A DNA stretch of 64,000 bases from Micromussa lordhowensis. Its lineage: Eukaryota; Cnidaria; Anthozoa; Scleractinia; Lobophylliidae. Where the stretch lies: NCBI GenBank assembly GCA_964020085.1, contig CAXHUQ010001475.1:238622-302621 (forward strand), read 5' to 3'. The notes beneath the pieces are model-generated. The model was given only the letters and a program-made list of their open reading frames with translations, was not told where the DNA came from and did no database searches. Positions 24,490 through 34,620 of this stretch are shown piece after piece; position 1 is the stretch's first letter; each line of letters opens with the position of its first letter. The translations under genes were made by a program, and so were the position numbers.

Positions 24490-25867
24490 TGATTACCCTA
24501 CGGAGCCACCTTATATGTTAGCTGAAGGTACTAAGTCTCATATTCCTTTATTGTTGCTGTTATGTTTCTTGAAATAGTTACTTTGAGATCGCAAAAACAT
24601 GTGATCTTGAAATGGACGAAGATACCAAAAGGGGTAGAGCCAGGAGTGTGGCGTTTGACTTCGCCGTTTGCTGGATGCACAAATTTGCAATGAACGCAGA
24701 CAGCATGCCAACCAACGGGGTTCGAAATCTGCCTTCATGCCTCACAAAAGACGCCGTCTTCAAAATATATCAAGAGGAAATGCAGCAGAAGAAAAGGCCC
24801 TGCCTAGCCAAATCAACATTCCTGTACAGCATGTGAAGGAACAATTCCCAGATTTCGTCATCCCAAAGGTAAGAAAGTGCTTATTGGAAGCCGTGTCTTT
24901 AACTTTGCAAGTTATATTTCTTTATTATTCTACTTCAGTGTATGCTCAACTGCGGGGATATGCTTATTTGATATCTGAACATGTAAAAATTCACCAGTGC
25001 GTGATTCATCTCATGACGAAATCGGCTCAGAGAGTTTAAACTCTTGAACTCGGTGCTGGAAATGCTAATTCAATTTAGTTTTAGCAATACTTTAGCATAA
25101 TGCATAACGAAGAAATACTGCTCAAATACGGAAACCAATCATTCGCCCACTTCAGGTTAGGGATTCGGCCACAAGTTTGCCATGATACATAAGTGCAAAC
25201 TATGGAGCCAGTGTGGAGACCTTTGAATTGATATTTCGTTTTCATCGTTCCATTTCACAGCAAAGCCGGTTCACGAAATGCACCATTTGCGTGCACATCA
25301 AGGAGGAACTCAGCAAGCCTCAGGTGGAAACTCCAACCAGATGGAAGTTGTCTCTTATGAGAAAAATCCATCTGACTCAGCAATTGTAAGTAATTCAAGT
25401 ACATGACTAGTGTGTCATTATACTGGTAAAACTCAATCTTAAACATAAAAGAAACATTACTAACTTTTACATTATGAACGCAACAGGGCCGAGAGGAAAA
25501 AGTATTACAAACATGGCTTAAAGGCTAAGGCTGAACCCGAGAAGTATCTTTCATTGACCATCGATGGCATGGACCAATCTAAGCACAACCTGCCACATTT
25601 TACGACCACCACCAAGGTGAGTGAAATTAAAAAAAGAATAAAATAAAATTGGAAACTACAAATATCACAAACAACTTTTACATAAACATTTCGAGGCTTT
25701 TTGATACATACCTAGTAGGGACACGCAAAACCGTGCATTTTTCTATTATTTATATTACTCAGATTTTTTAATAAATTAAATACAGTTTACCTCTATTTCA
25801 AACTTATGACGTCAAGCTATCTATGGGAGCACTATTTTGAGGCTTTCTTAAAGGAAGTATAACACCG

Positions 25868-25951
25868 GTGCTGGTGGATGTGACCCGAGAGTTTGGGAAC
25901 AGCACACCCCTCCATCTTTGCTTCAATGGCTGGAGAGTAGCTGTTTCCAAA
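25868..25951. repeat. Inverted duplicate of a downstream exon segment
   Basis: This segment is the reverse complement of 26,540-26,648 within the same gene, nearly identical but lacking about 30 bases of the source. It stands exactly where the exon upstream of the LYLQMDNC block should be. It therefore replaces coding sequence rather than adding to it. Confidence 0.8.
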
Positions 25952-26217
25952 CTTCCTCCAACCCTGTACCTCCAAATGGACAATTGTTGGAGGGAAAACA
26001 AAAACCGCTTTGTTCTTTGTTTCTTAGCGTTGCTTGTGGAGTTAAGGATTTTTAAGAAGGTAAGAAACAGCTTTCTTGATAGTGTGCACGTGGATTCTAT
26101 CGGCACATGGGAGAATCTCCTACGGCGTTTTCTTCTCTTCAAGTGACGTGCAGTTCCCATTATAAACATAGTTGCAATTTTACAGTGCATTTCACAAAAC
26201 TTTTGACAAACGGTTTC

Positions 26218-26335
26218 CGAAGTTCGTTTGAAATTCCCGAAGTTCACTACGAACTTGGCAATTTCATTACGTAGTTGTCAATCAAATTGTGAACTTCGAA
26301 ACGAAGTTGTGAATTTCATGCCAAATTTCGTTGGG
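26218..26335. repeat. Clustered GAAGTTC/GAACTTC words in intron
   Basis: CGAAGTTC and GAACTTCG words alternate in both orientations over about 115 bp between two exons of the DUF7869 pseudogene. It is likely a small MITE or subterminal repeat fragment. Confidence 0.35.
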
Positions 26336-27180
26336 AATAAATAAATATGATCATGATAACTGGCTGAACAGAGTGGCTCACTGTTAGAATTCTCTTTTTA
26401 TTTTTCTGACAGATAAAGATTTCATTCCTTATGGTGGGGCACACCCACAAAGATATTGATCAACTGTTTTCGTGTATTTCAAGAAGACTAGCAAAAATCA
26501 ACGTCTGAACCCTTGTCGAGCTGATCCGAGAGATTGGAAACAGCTACTCTCCAGCCGTTGAAGCAAAGATCATACATTTCATGTATGATGTGAAGCAATG
26601 GATGGAGGGGTGTGCTGTTCCCAAACTCTCGGGTCACATCCACCAGCACCAGTTCAAGATTGTCAAGGGTTCGGACGGACGAGCACTGCTGTTTTACAAG
26701 AAGTGGTCAACTAGCCCTGATTGGGCCCCAGCAGAGGGGCTAAAGCTCCTTGATAAGATGCCGTCAGGTCAACCAAGGATTATCGATCCTGACCTGACGA
26801 AAATTGATTTTCATGAATTACAGTAAGCCCTACCGAAGTTCGAGCTTCATTTTGACGACGAGACAAAGAAGTGGTGGCAAACCTTCATTGCACAGAAAGG
26901 AACACTTCCCCACAGACGGAGGTGGATTCTTCCGCTGCTGAAACCGTTGAGTGCCGCCGAAAGAGACGAACCAGCTTCTCCAACTCCTCAAGTGCAAGAG
27001 GCCCTCCTCAAGTTGGTTGAAAGGGAGGAAATGGAGGTGGAGGTAATAATATATCTAAATATAAGCAAAAATGTCAGCTATTTCTATTTCGACTCAAGCT
27101 ATTTCCATGCTTGACCTTTCAATTGCGGTCTTTGAAAAATTTACTTATGCTTATTGATTCCAAATTGCACTCGAAATCAT

Positions 27181-27321
27181 TTTTTACGATAACTGCAGAA
27201 ATTCTCGCGCGCTCATTGGCTAATTTTTATTTTCAATATGCGGACAGACACATGAATTTGAAATTCGTGCGACGCGTCAGCGAGCGAGAGCGGGCAATTG
27301 GACCATTTGTTATCGTAAAAA
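27181..27321. mobile_element. MITE with TTTTTACGATAAC ends
   Basis: The ends TTTTTACGATAAC and GTTATCGTAAAAA are inverted repeats. The interior matches 24,374-24,489 in the opposite orientation (shared words TATGCGGACAGACA, GCGAGCGAGAGCGGGCAATT). It is a second copy of one family within the same host gene. Confidence 0.75.
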
Positions 27322-28243
27322 GCAGACCACTAGACTAAATAGTATGTACTGAGGGAAAAATGGCTTCTTTACAGACGTCCGTAGAGGCTAGAGCCCAGTG
27401 TTCCAAGATGTATGTAGAAATATACGTCAACAATGGTTCACCACTGCTGTAACAACCTAGTTTGAAATTATACCTACAGTATAATACAAAAATCGTTTTC
27501 TGTTTTAATAGATTCATTTTGTGTTTTTTTATTAATTATTTTATTTAGTTAGCCACTAGCCCCGCTAAATTCATCCCGTAACGTAGCGCATGTAAATTGA
27601 TTGATTAGTTTTGTCATTGTTCTTACTATTCAATTTAAGGTTACAACGACAAAAAAACGAACAGCTGGAACAAAAAAAGGGGCAACTAAACAGAGCCAAC
27701 CTAAGAGAGTCAGCAAATGGTAACTATTGTAGGGTATTTACCTATATTTATCATAGCCAACAGTATGACGAAAAATAGTGATTAAACACACCAGCAAGGG
27801 ACCTCGACCTGCCGCACTCCCGGTCCCCGTTTTCTATCAAGCCGTGAGAAGACTTATTAATTCCGCTGGGTTAAAAATAACTTTCGTAGACATGACATAT
27901 CCCAGCCAACGCCCTGAGCTTCCCTCTCTGTCCCGTCATTTTCTCTTGTTCCACGACATGTCTTCTTTTGATCAACCCATGGTGTCAAAGTAGCATTTAG
28001 TTGTATGCTTTTACAATAACAACCCCCGAAATCGGCTGCAAATAGCTGGAATGTAATTTTACAGTCCAAAGGTTTCAAAATTACCGCTATAGATGCGCAA
28101 ACGCACTGGGCTGATTGCAGCTCAAAAAAAATAACAGTAATCAGATTATGTAGCAATTACATCCTATTTTTTTCTTTTTCTTGCAGAAATGGAACACTGT
28201 CTTCCCCAGATCTTTCTGGGACCTTTTTGTTAATAAAGTTTAA

Positions 28244-29055
28244 ATTCAAAACACGGCTTCTAATTTGTGGTACTATCAGTCGTTTTGAAAACGCTCTCAA
28301 AAACATACACCCATTGAATGAAGTGATTTAGGAACTGCTAGTCATGATGTTGCACCCAGTTATCTTACCCTAATAACCAGGCAATTATCTCACTCTTTCA
28401 ATGTCCTCAGGTCTTCATTTGAAGAGAATCGGATGAAACATTTTTTCGCAATCGTTCTTTCATGGAAGATATCGGATGTCCCGAAAAGAAAAAATTTATG
28501 GATTGAGATAAATTAATTTAAAACTATATGTTTTAAGCATCATCCACTCCACTGTCTAAAGCTTTCTAATAAGTTGGCTAGCTTTGCAATCCAAGCTACC
28601 GTGCCTGCTAATCTGTAGCTTCCTGAGCGACCTAATGGTAAAAATGAAAGTACAAGACATCAGAAAAATTAATAAGAAAAACCATCACATTGTATGTAGT
28701 GTCCAATATTGACGCCTAATTAGTCTCTTATGAGTCTGACTTATTACTTTATTTAGTATATTTAATCCCTGCAGAGAAAAAAGCTAATATTATAACTGAG
28801 CGATGATTTTCAGGCCCAGTTTCAATCGGTCGTGATTTCATTCGTATACGGTCACAACTGGCTCGATTGTAAACGTTCCCATATGCCCAAAACATTCCAA
28901 GCGACTTTTTTCAAGGAGTGGTGCTGGAAATAGCGGCACGTAAATTCATAGGAGTTAGATAGCCCGGTCAGAGAGCAATTGAGAGAGAGAAAAGGATCTT
29001 CTGATGGCGGGCATATTCTTTCACTCTTTGCACTGAAATGGTGCGGTCTCATAAA
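28244..29055. other. Intergenic DNA before the LINE
   Basis: I see no gene here. An AATAAA overlaps the end of the DUF7869 pseudogene at 28,232. The remainder is AT-rich single-copy-looking sequence. Confidence 0.4.
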
Positions 29056-29070
29056 ATTGTTTTAAGATTT
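29056..29070. repeat. Target site duplication, 3-prime side of the LINE
   Basis: The 15 bases ATTGTTTTAAGATTT are repeated exactly at 34,491-34,505. On the plus strand a T-run (the A-tail of the minus-strand element) follows immediately. Confidence 0.9.
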
Positions 29071-29255
29071 TTTTTTTTTTAATAAAGAGTTTTTTATTAA
29101 CAAAATCGATATTACCTTTACAATGCGTACAAATAGTACTTACAATACATTAGAATACACCATAAGAAAAAAAAAAACATTTACATTCCCTACTATGACT
29201 TGCAAAGAAAGTTGCGTAAAATCCTACAACGCACAAAGAAAATTAATAGACAAAC

Positions 29256-32200
29256 CTAGGTTACAAGCTCCTTGTCAATTAAAGGTTTCCATTTATTGTA
29301 ATAACGTTCATTTGAATTGGTCCTTACTGATATTTGTTTTTCGATTTCGGCCTTGCTTATCACTATTGTAAGATAAGAACAAAAATACAACGGTTCTTTA
29401 TTAATGCTACAACAGTATATGTAGTATTTCGCAATTAGTAAGAGGTGATTAGTTAATTTTAAAAAGCGGTCGTTTTCTATAATACCATACAATATTTTCA
29501 CGGTTGTTAATTCTAGTTTCGCTGCTGTTAGAGTCTCATGCCATTCCAGGAAGGTTTTCCAGAACTCTGTTACCACCGGACATGAAACAAGCATATGCTT
29601 TAGATCTTGTTTTGTTTTTAAGCATAAATAGCAAAGATCACTGCTTGCAAGTTTAGCTTTAAATAACTTGCTTTCAGTAAAAACTATATCATGTAAAGTC
29701 TTGTACTGGAACATAGCTAACTTCGTTTCTAAAGTGATGGAGAAGGCTATGTTAAAGTATCTGCTTATTTGGTCCGGTGGTAACCCATTGGCAATGAGGC
29801 GTTGTTTTACGGTTGGTTCACAAAACGTACATACGTATGCTTCACAAAACTGTTATGAATGACTTTGGTTGTTAACACTTTCAAGTTCTCCCATGGTTGT
29901 ATGAGATGTTCTGACAGTACACCTGTTTGTTTTATTGCGTTTTTATATTCTTGTGGAATAGCGTTTATTAGTCCATAAAAGGTCAAAAAATTTGTTTGCA
30001 ACTGATATCGAAGTTGAAATTCTTCATAGGTGAGGAAATCTAGATTCTGGTCTACAAGGTCTTTTACGGTGTGAACGCCTTTATCAAACCGAGTAAGGAA
30101 AAAGATCATCTTGGTATCAATTTTGATGTCTTGGTTATTCCATATAGTCGTTTTCTTTGTGTATGACATGTTATTACTCTGCATATCCTTAAACTCAAAC
30201 CAGTACTGTAGCATTCTCTCATAAAAAAAGTGGTAGCTCTTTGATGTTGAAATCCTTGCTGTTACAGTTACAGGTTGAGAGGAAGGTTAAGCCTCCCAAG
30301 TGTGATGTGGCTTCATTGGGACTAACCGTCCATGCCGAGTTTTCGCTCAGATGGAATCGCTTTATCCAAATGGACTTTAAGGCTTTGTTCATTAACGTAA
30401 AATCAATCATATTTAGGCCCCCGTTTTTGCGTTTGCCAATAATTGTGTTTTTTTAATTATGGCCATTTTGTTGTCCCAGATAAAATTGAAGGTGACTTTG
30501 TTTACCTGATCAGAGAAGTTTTTAGGGACTGGAAGCACGGATGCATTGTAAATGAGCTTTGAGAGGCCCATAGATTTAACAATGTTAACCTTGCCTAATA
30601 GCGTTAGGTTTCGTCTCTTCCAATTGTTTAAGGTCTTTTCCAAAACATCCAATTTTTCGTAGAAGTTAGGTTTTCCGCTAACCTTTTCCGAGTTGGAGAA
30701 GTGTATTCCTAAAGCAAAAACAGAGTCTTTCGGCCACTTAATGTTGAATGGGGTGTCTTCTCTGTTCTTCCATTTTCCCAACCACATTGCCTCTGACTTT
30801 GTGCGATTAATTTTTAATCCCGAGCATCTTTCGAACTTCTCCAGAAGGTCAAGCAAAACACTCATTGATGCAGGGTTTTTTAGAAAAACTGTAGTGTCAT
30901 CTGCGTACTGTGTGATTTTTATTTCGCGCGCTCCTACTCTGATGCCTTCGATTTTCGGATTTTTCTTAATCGCGAGTGCAAGAATTTCAATACCAATTAT
31001 GAAGAGTGTGCCTGATAGTGGGCAACCTTGTCTGACACCTCGTTCCAGATTGAAAAAATCAGAAGCAAAACCATTGTTTGTGACGCAGCTAGTAATGTTG
31101 CAATAGAATGTTTGTACCCAATTTTTGAAGTCAGGACCAAAATTAAGCTTGTCAAGAGCTTTAAAAAGGAAGTTCCATTCTATGGAATCAAATGCCTTCT
31201 CAAAGTCGAGGAAGATAGCAAGACCGGGGAGGTTTTTTGCTGCGGTGTAGCTAATAATATCACAAATGAGTCTCACATTCTCACCGATGTACCGTCCTTT
31301 AATATAGCCGGTTTGATCAGCGTTTATCACAAGCAGCAGAACGGCTTCCAGCCTTTTTGCGATTGCTTTCGTGGCAATTTTGTAGTCTGTGTTTAGGAGT
31401 GAGATAGGCCTTAGGTTGCCAAGGAGATTGGTCGGTTTGTCTTTTTTCGGTACTAGTGTTATGATACCTCTTGTTTGACAAATTGATAGTTGGCGTTTTT
31501 CAAAGCCATAATTTATGCTTTCAACAACGTTTTGTTTAACGTAATCCCAGAAGAATTTATTAAATTCGCATGTGAAGCCATCTGAGCCCGGGCTTTTACC
31601 ATTGTCCATGTGTTTTAAAGCTTGGTAGCACTCCTGCTCGGTTAGCACGCCTTCACATTTTTTAGATTGCTCTTCATTAAGAGGTGTTAACAGGTTGTTG
31701 TTAAAGAATATATCAAACTCGGAGTCATTGGGATTAACATTTCTAGTAGAGTATAGATTTTTGTAAAAGGTTTTTTCTTCTTCAAGTATTGTTTCTGCGT
31801 CGTCAGTTTCTTCACCGTTAGATAATTTTAGCTTTGAAATCTTTTTCCTTAAGAAGTTTTTTTCTAGATGGAGAAAGTACTTGGAATTTTTTTTTCCGTT
31901 CTCATACCATCGCGCCTTACTACGCAAAATCGTACCTTTTATTTTTTTGTTCGATAGTTTTTCTAATTTTGCCTTTAGTGTATAATACTCGTTCAGCAAA
32001 TTAAGGTCATTCCTCGAGGAACATAGTTTTTCTTGCAGATCGTTCAGTTTTATTAGTAGCTGATTTTCTTTGTCCTTCTGTGATCTAGCTTTTCTTTTGG
32101 AGTACTGCACTGTAAAGCTTCTGATTTCCATCTTGATGACATCCCATTTCAGGCCAAGATCTGAGACGTCCCTGTACTTTTCTATGAAGGCCGGAATGTT

Positions 32201-33031
32201 TTCACACATTTTTTTTACATATTCTTTATCTTCTAACAAGCTTGCGTTAAATTTCCAGAAACCAGGACCTGATTTTTTGCGTTGGTCGAACGATTGTATA
32301 TTCAACATAATAGCAGAGTGGTCTGAGAAAGGAGTGTGCATAATATTACTCTCTTTTGTTACGTAAACTAAATCAGCTGTGATTAGAAAAAAATCTAGTC
32401 GGCTCTGGGACTTGAATGCTTTGTCATGCCACGTAAATGACTGGGCTTTGGGATTTAATTCACGCCAAATCTCCGTGAGAGCGAAGTTAGAGCATAGGTT
32501 TTCGATTTCGTTTATGACAGTATGTTTGTTCGAACCCTGTTTCACACTTTTTCTGTCTATTGGCGTTAGCGCGCAATTGAAATCCCCTCCAATTATGAGG
32601 TTGCTATCTGAAAATCCGCGTAGAGTTTGGTTTAAATCTTGATAAAACTTGATTTGTTGTGGAATGTCATTTGGAGCGTATACATTGGCAAGAACAAGGT
32701 TTCGATTATCCAGTTTGATTTCCAAAATAATTGATCTTCCATTTTTGTCTTTGGTACTTCTCATCACCTCCAATTGATATCTGGGGTTAACAAGAATCAT
32801 TACACCTTTGCTATGGTTTGATCCGTGGCTGTAGAAGATATTTCCACCCCATTCCGATCGCCAGGTGTTTATAGATTGTTCGGTACTAAAGGTTTCTTGG
32901 AGAAAGTAGCAGTGAGCGGTCTGCCTATGAAGCCACTTAAAGATTTTCCTTCGCTTAATAGAATTATTTAAACCTCTTACGTTTAGGGAAATTATTTTAA
33001 AGTTAATTGATGAAATTTCGTGATCCATCAT
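29256..33031 (-). pseudogene. LINE ORF2: endonuclease-reverse transcriptase with three frameshifts
   Basis: The first 872 codons (33,031-30,413) are open. The endonuclease has ISLNVRGLNN, LQETF, GGDFNCAL, RLDFFLI and SDHSAIM (metal-binding and His residues present). The reverse transcriptase has RPISLLNTDYK, FLDFEKAFDSIEW, RGVRQGCPLS and YADDTTVFL. Reading continues in shifted frames through 30,410-30,219, 30,214-29,807 and about 29,790-29,256. That part holds a knuckle CYLC...H....C (DLCYLCLKTKQDLKHMLVSC). The breaks lie at T7 (30,448-30,454), A7 (30,223-30,229) and a four-base run (29,822-29,825), one base each. It nicks the target and primes reverse transcription of its own RNA. About 1,250 codons if continuous, normal for the family. 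Confidence 0.88.
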
Positions 33032-33291
33032 GCATTAAAGCAGTTACTAATTGACCTGAATTTCTTTGGACTTATCTTAAGCCTAGCTTGTCGTATTTGA
33101 CTCGCTTGCTGTAAGGCGTACCTGTATCTAAAAAAGTAGGATGTAAACACACAATATATGCAAGTGACAAACAAAGTGTTGTCGTCTCTTCCATAAATAA
33201 AAGGAAAGCACATACACAACAATAAGAACATGATGACACCTATTATGTAAAACGCTCCCGAGGGAGTGTTGTGGTTAGCCGGTGTATGCAA
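33028..33291 (-). CDS. Small hydrophobic ORF between LINE ORF1 and ORF2
   Basis: 87 codons with a strongly hydrophobic stretch (GAFYIIGVIMFLLLCMCFPF) near residues 12-31 and a basic C-terminus. Its TGA stop overlaps the ORF2 start as ATGA. Such overlaps allow reinitiation in some retroelements. It may alternatively be a chance ORF in the inter-ORF spacer, since L1-type elements do not usually encode a membrane protein here. Confidence 0.35.
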   Translation of the reverse strand: MHTPANHNTPSGAFYIIGVIMFLLLCMCFPFIYGRDDNTLFVTCIYCVFTSYFFRYRYALQQASQIRQARLKISPKKFRSISNCFNA

Positions 33292-33435
33292 ATTCGACTC
33301 TGTTTAGGTTGTTTAGAGCTTTATATGAAACTGTACAATGCTTTTTTTATTGATAAAGGCAATTGTATATAAGAGAAGAAACGAGGAATAAAGCTTTAGG
33401 GTAAAAGCATAGTTACAAGAGGCAGAACAGTAAAC

Positions 33436-34377
33436 TTACATTGTGATTTCAGTCTCCATGGGGCTCTCTTTTAAGCGTTCCGGAATGGTTCCACAGGTAA
33501 ATCTTTCTTCGTTTACAAAAAGATGTCGATCAATAACTTTGGAATTTAATCCAAGTGCTCTGGCTTTTTTCATTGCTTTGATCAAAATGCGACGTTCTTG
33601 TTGATTTGCTTTAGCATAGTCCTGCGTAATGTAAGCATCCTGATAGGTTGTGGAATTTTTAAGCTCTCTTTTCCTTGACCATACAAAGTCTCTGTCTTCG
33701 CGACACACAAATCTCGCAATAACTGGCCGCGTTTTTCCAACTGCAGGCTTTCCCACTCTGTGAACGGCATGGAATCGGATATTAGTGACATCTATTTTCA
33801 AATCGTTTTGTATTAGATTAATAATCATTCCTTTGCAATCTTCTCCGTAATCCTCTGGTAGATTCATGAATTTTAAGTTTTCGCGACGCGTGTAGTTCTC
33901 TAACGCAATGTTGTTTTCTCTTTCCACATTAAGAAGTAGCGATGTTTTCTGCAGTTCAGACTTCAGCTCGTCAATTTCCTTTTGTTGAGAGTCTTTGACA
34001 TCTTTATGGGCTTTCAGCTCGGCGGTATGATCTTCGATATACCCCCAGGCTTGTTCAAGAGATTTTTCAATGCCGCTGATGGTTGCTTTTAGACCATCCA
34101 AGTTTTCTTTTATTTCGTGGCGAAAGCAGTCCATGTCTGTCTGGAGTTGCTCTATTTTGTTCTCCAATCTATCGCCCAAAGATTGGATTGAATCGACAAT
34201 TTGTTTCAGGACATCATCAAGGGGGCCGCTGTGTTCTTTTCCGACCTCGTGTTGTTTGCCTGTTGACGTCGCCGCCATCTTGGGTTTCTTCAGGTCAGTC
34301 GACGGTGGGCTATAAGAGAAGGACCTTTCTGTTCTTTTCTTGCCTTTTTTCTTCATAAAAGGAAAGGCATTGACCAA
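33436..34377 (-). CDS. LINE ORF1 RNA-binding protein, intact
   Basis: 313 residues. A basic N-terminus precedes a long coiled coil (about 55-155; heptads in DRLENKIEQLQTD and ELKSELQKTS). Then comes an RRM-like segment (NYTRRENLKFMNLPE, about 162) and a C-terminal domain with VHRVG...RPVIARFVCREDR. This order matches L1-type ORF1 proteins, which trimerise and coat the element RNA in the cytoplasm. There are no stops. A possible in-frame start downstream exists at MAATSTGK, but the first ATG follows the 5-prime UTR directly. Confidence 0.85.
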   Translation of the reverse strand: MVNAFPFMKKKGKKRTERSFSYSPPSTDLKKPKMAATSTGKQHEVGKEHSGPLDDVLKQIVDSIQSLGDRLENKIEQLQTDMDCFRHEIKENLDGLKATISGIEKSLEQAWGYIEDHTAELKAHKDVKDSQQKEIDELKSELQKTSLLLNVERENNIALENYTRRENLKFMNLPEDYGEDCKGMIINLIQNDLKIDVTNIRFHAVHRVGKPAVGKTRPVIARFVCREDRDFVWSRKRELKNSTTYQDAYITQDYAKANQQERRILIKAMKKARALGLNSKVIDRHLFVNEERFTCGTIPERLKESPMETEITM

Positions 34378-34490
34378 TTCTTGAAGGTTTAGGTTGTTGT
34401 AAATGACATAATTACTCGAGAGTCGAATAGCCCGGCATATTCTAAGAGCTCTTGTAAACGTGACCGTCCGCCATTAACCCGTCACGCCTC

Positions 34491-34505
34491 ATTGTTTTAA
34501 GATTT
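34491..34505. repeat. Target site duplication, 5-prime side of the LINE
   Basis: An exact copy of 29,056-29,070. Marks the 5-prime end of the LINE and shows it is not 5-prime truncated relative to its own transcript start as far as can be seen. Confidence 0.9.
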
Positions 34506-34620
34506 GATTATCAAGCAAGAAGAGCTAACATTTCCGTTTAATAAGTAAAAGCTACTTATGTAAGAACCAAAAACTGACGCCGTTTTCGCTTAATACCTAA
34601 ACAATGGTATTTCAAGTGCA
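34506..34620. repeat. Degenerate TTTAATAAG-type repeat array, copy 1
   Basis: Contains TTTAATAAGTAAAAGC and CGCTTAATACCTAAACAATGG, then ATTTCAAG. The same order of words appears at 36,195-36,305 in the same orientation, so these are two copies of one element end. The LINE landed inside or at the edge of this copy. Confidence 0.55.

Larger units (their letters stand above)
22275..28243 (+). pseudogene. DUF7869-type transposon-derived gene, decayed
   Basis: Splice-bounded coding pieces: 22275-22322, 22426-22524, 22636-22735, 22804-22830, 23115-23140, 23223-23404, 23944-24042, about 24578-24868, about 25260-25386, about 25488-25616, about 25952-26060, about 26413-27042, about 27641-27720 and 28187-28243. 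The core reads YLSLTIDGMDQ (about 25,550), LYLQMDNCWRENKNRF (about 25,960) and VGHTHKDIDQLF (about 26,430). These are conserved blocks I associate with cnidarian DUF7869 proteins; their Asp residues resemble an RNase H-fold nuclease. Damage: a one-base loss near 24,835, a stop TGA at 26,506 and TAA at 26,824, a phase mismatch near 23,140, and part of the core replaced by an inverted copy (25,868-25,951). The function in life is unknown; transposase ancestry is inferred. Confidence 0.7.
29071..34490 (-). mobile_element. Near-full-length L1/Tx1-like LINE retrotransposon
   Basis: A 5.4-kb minus-strand element bounded by an exact 15-bp target duplication. It ends with an A-tail (T-run near 29,068-29,080, with an AATAAA-like word beside it). 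Order in its own direction: about 110 bp 5-prime UTR, ORF1 (34,377-33,436), a small hydrophobic ORF (33,291-33,028), ORF2 (33,031 to about 29,256) and a short 3-prime UTR. APE-type endonuclease, reverse transcriptase with YADD and a C-terminal CCHC-like knuckle place it near L1/Tx1 elements. The perfect flanks suggest a fairly recent insertion. Confidence 0.92.

Noticed and set aside
25804..26247. 147-codon minus-strand ORF
   Set aside because: It is antisense to the DUF7869 core and the inverted duplication; the plus strand carries the recognised motifs.
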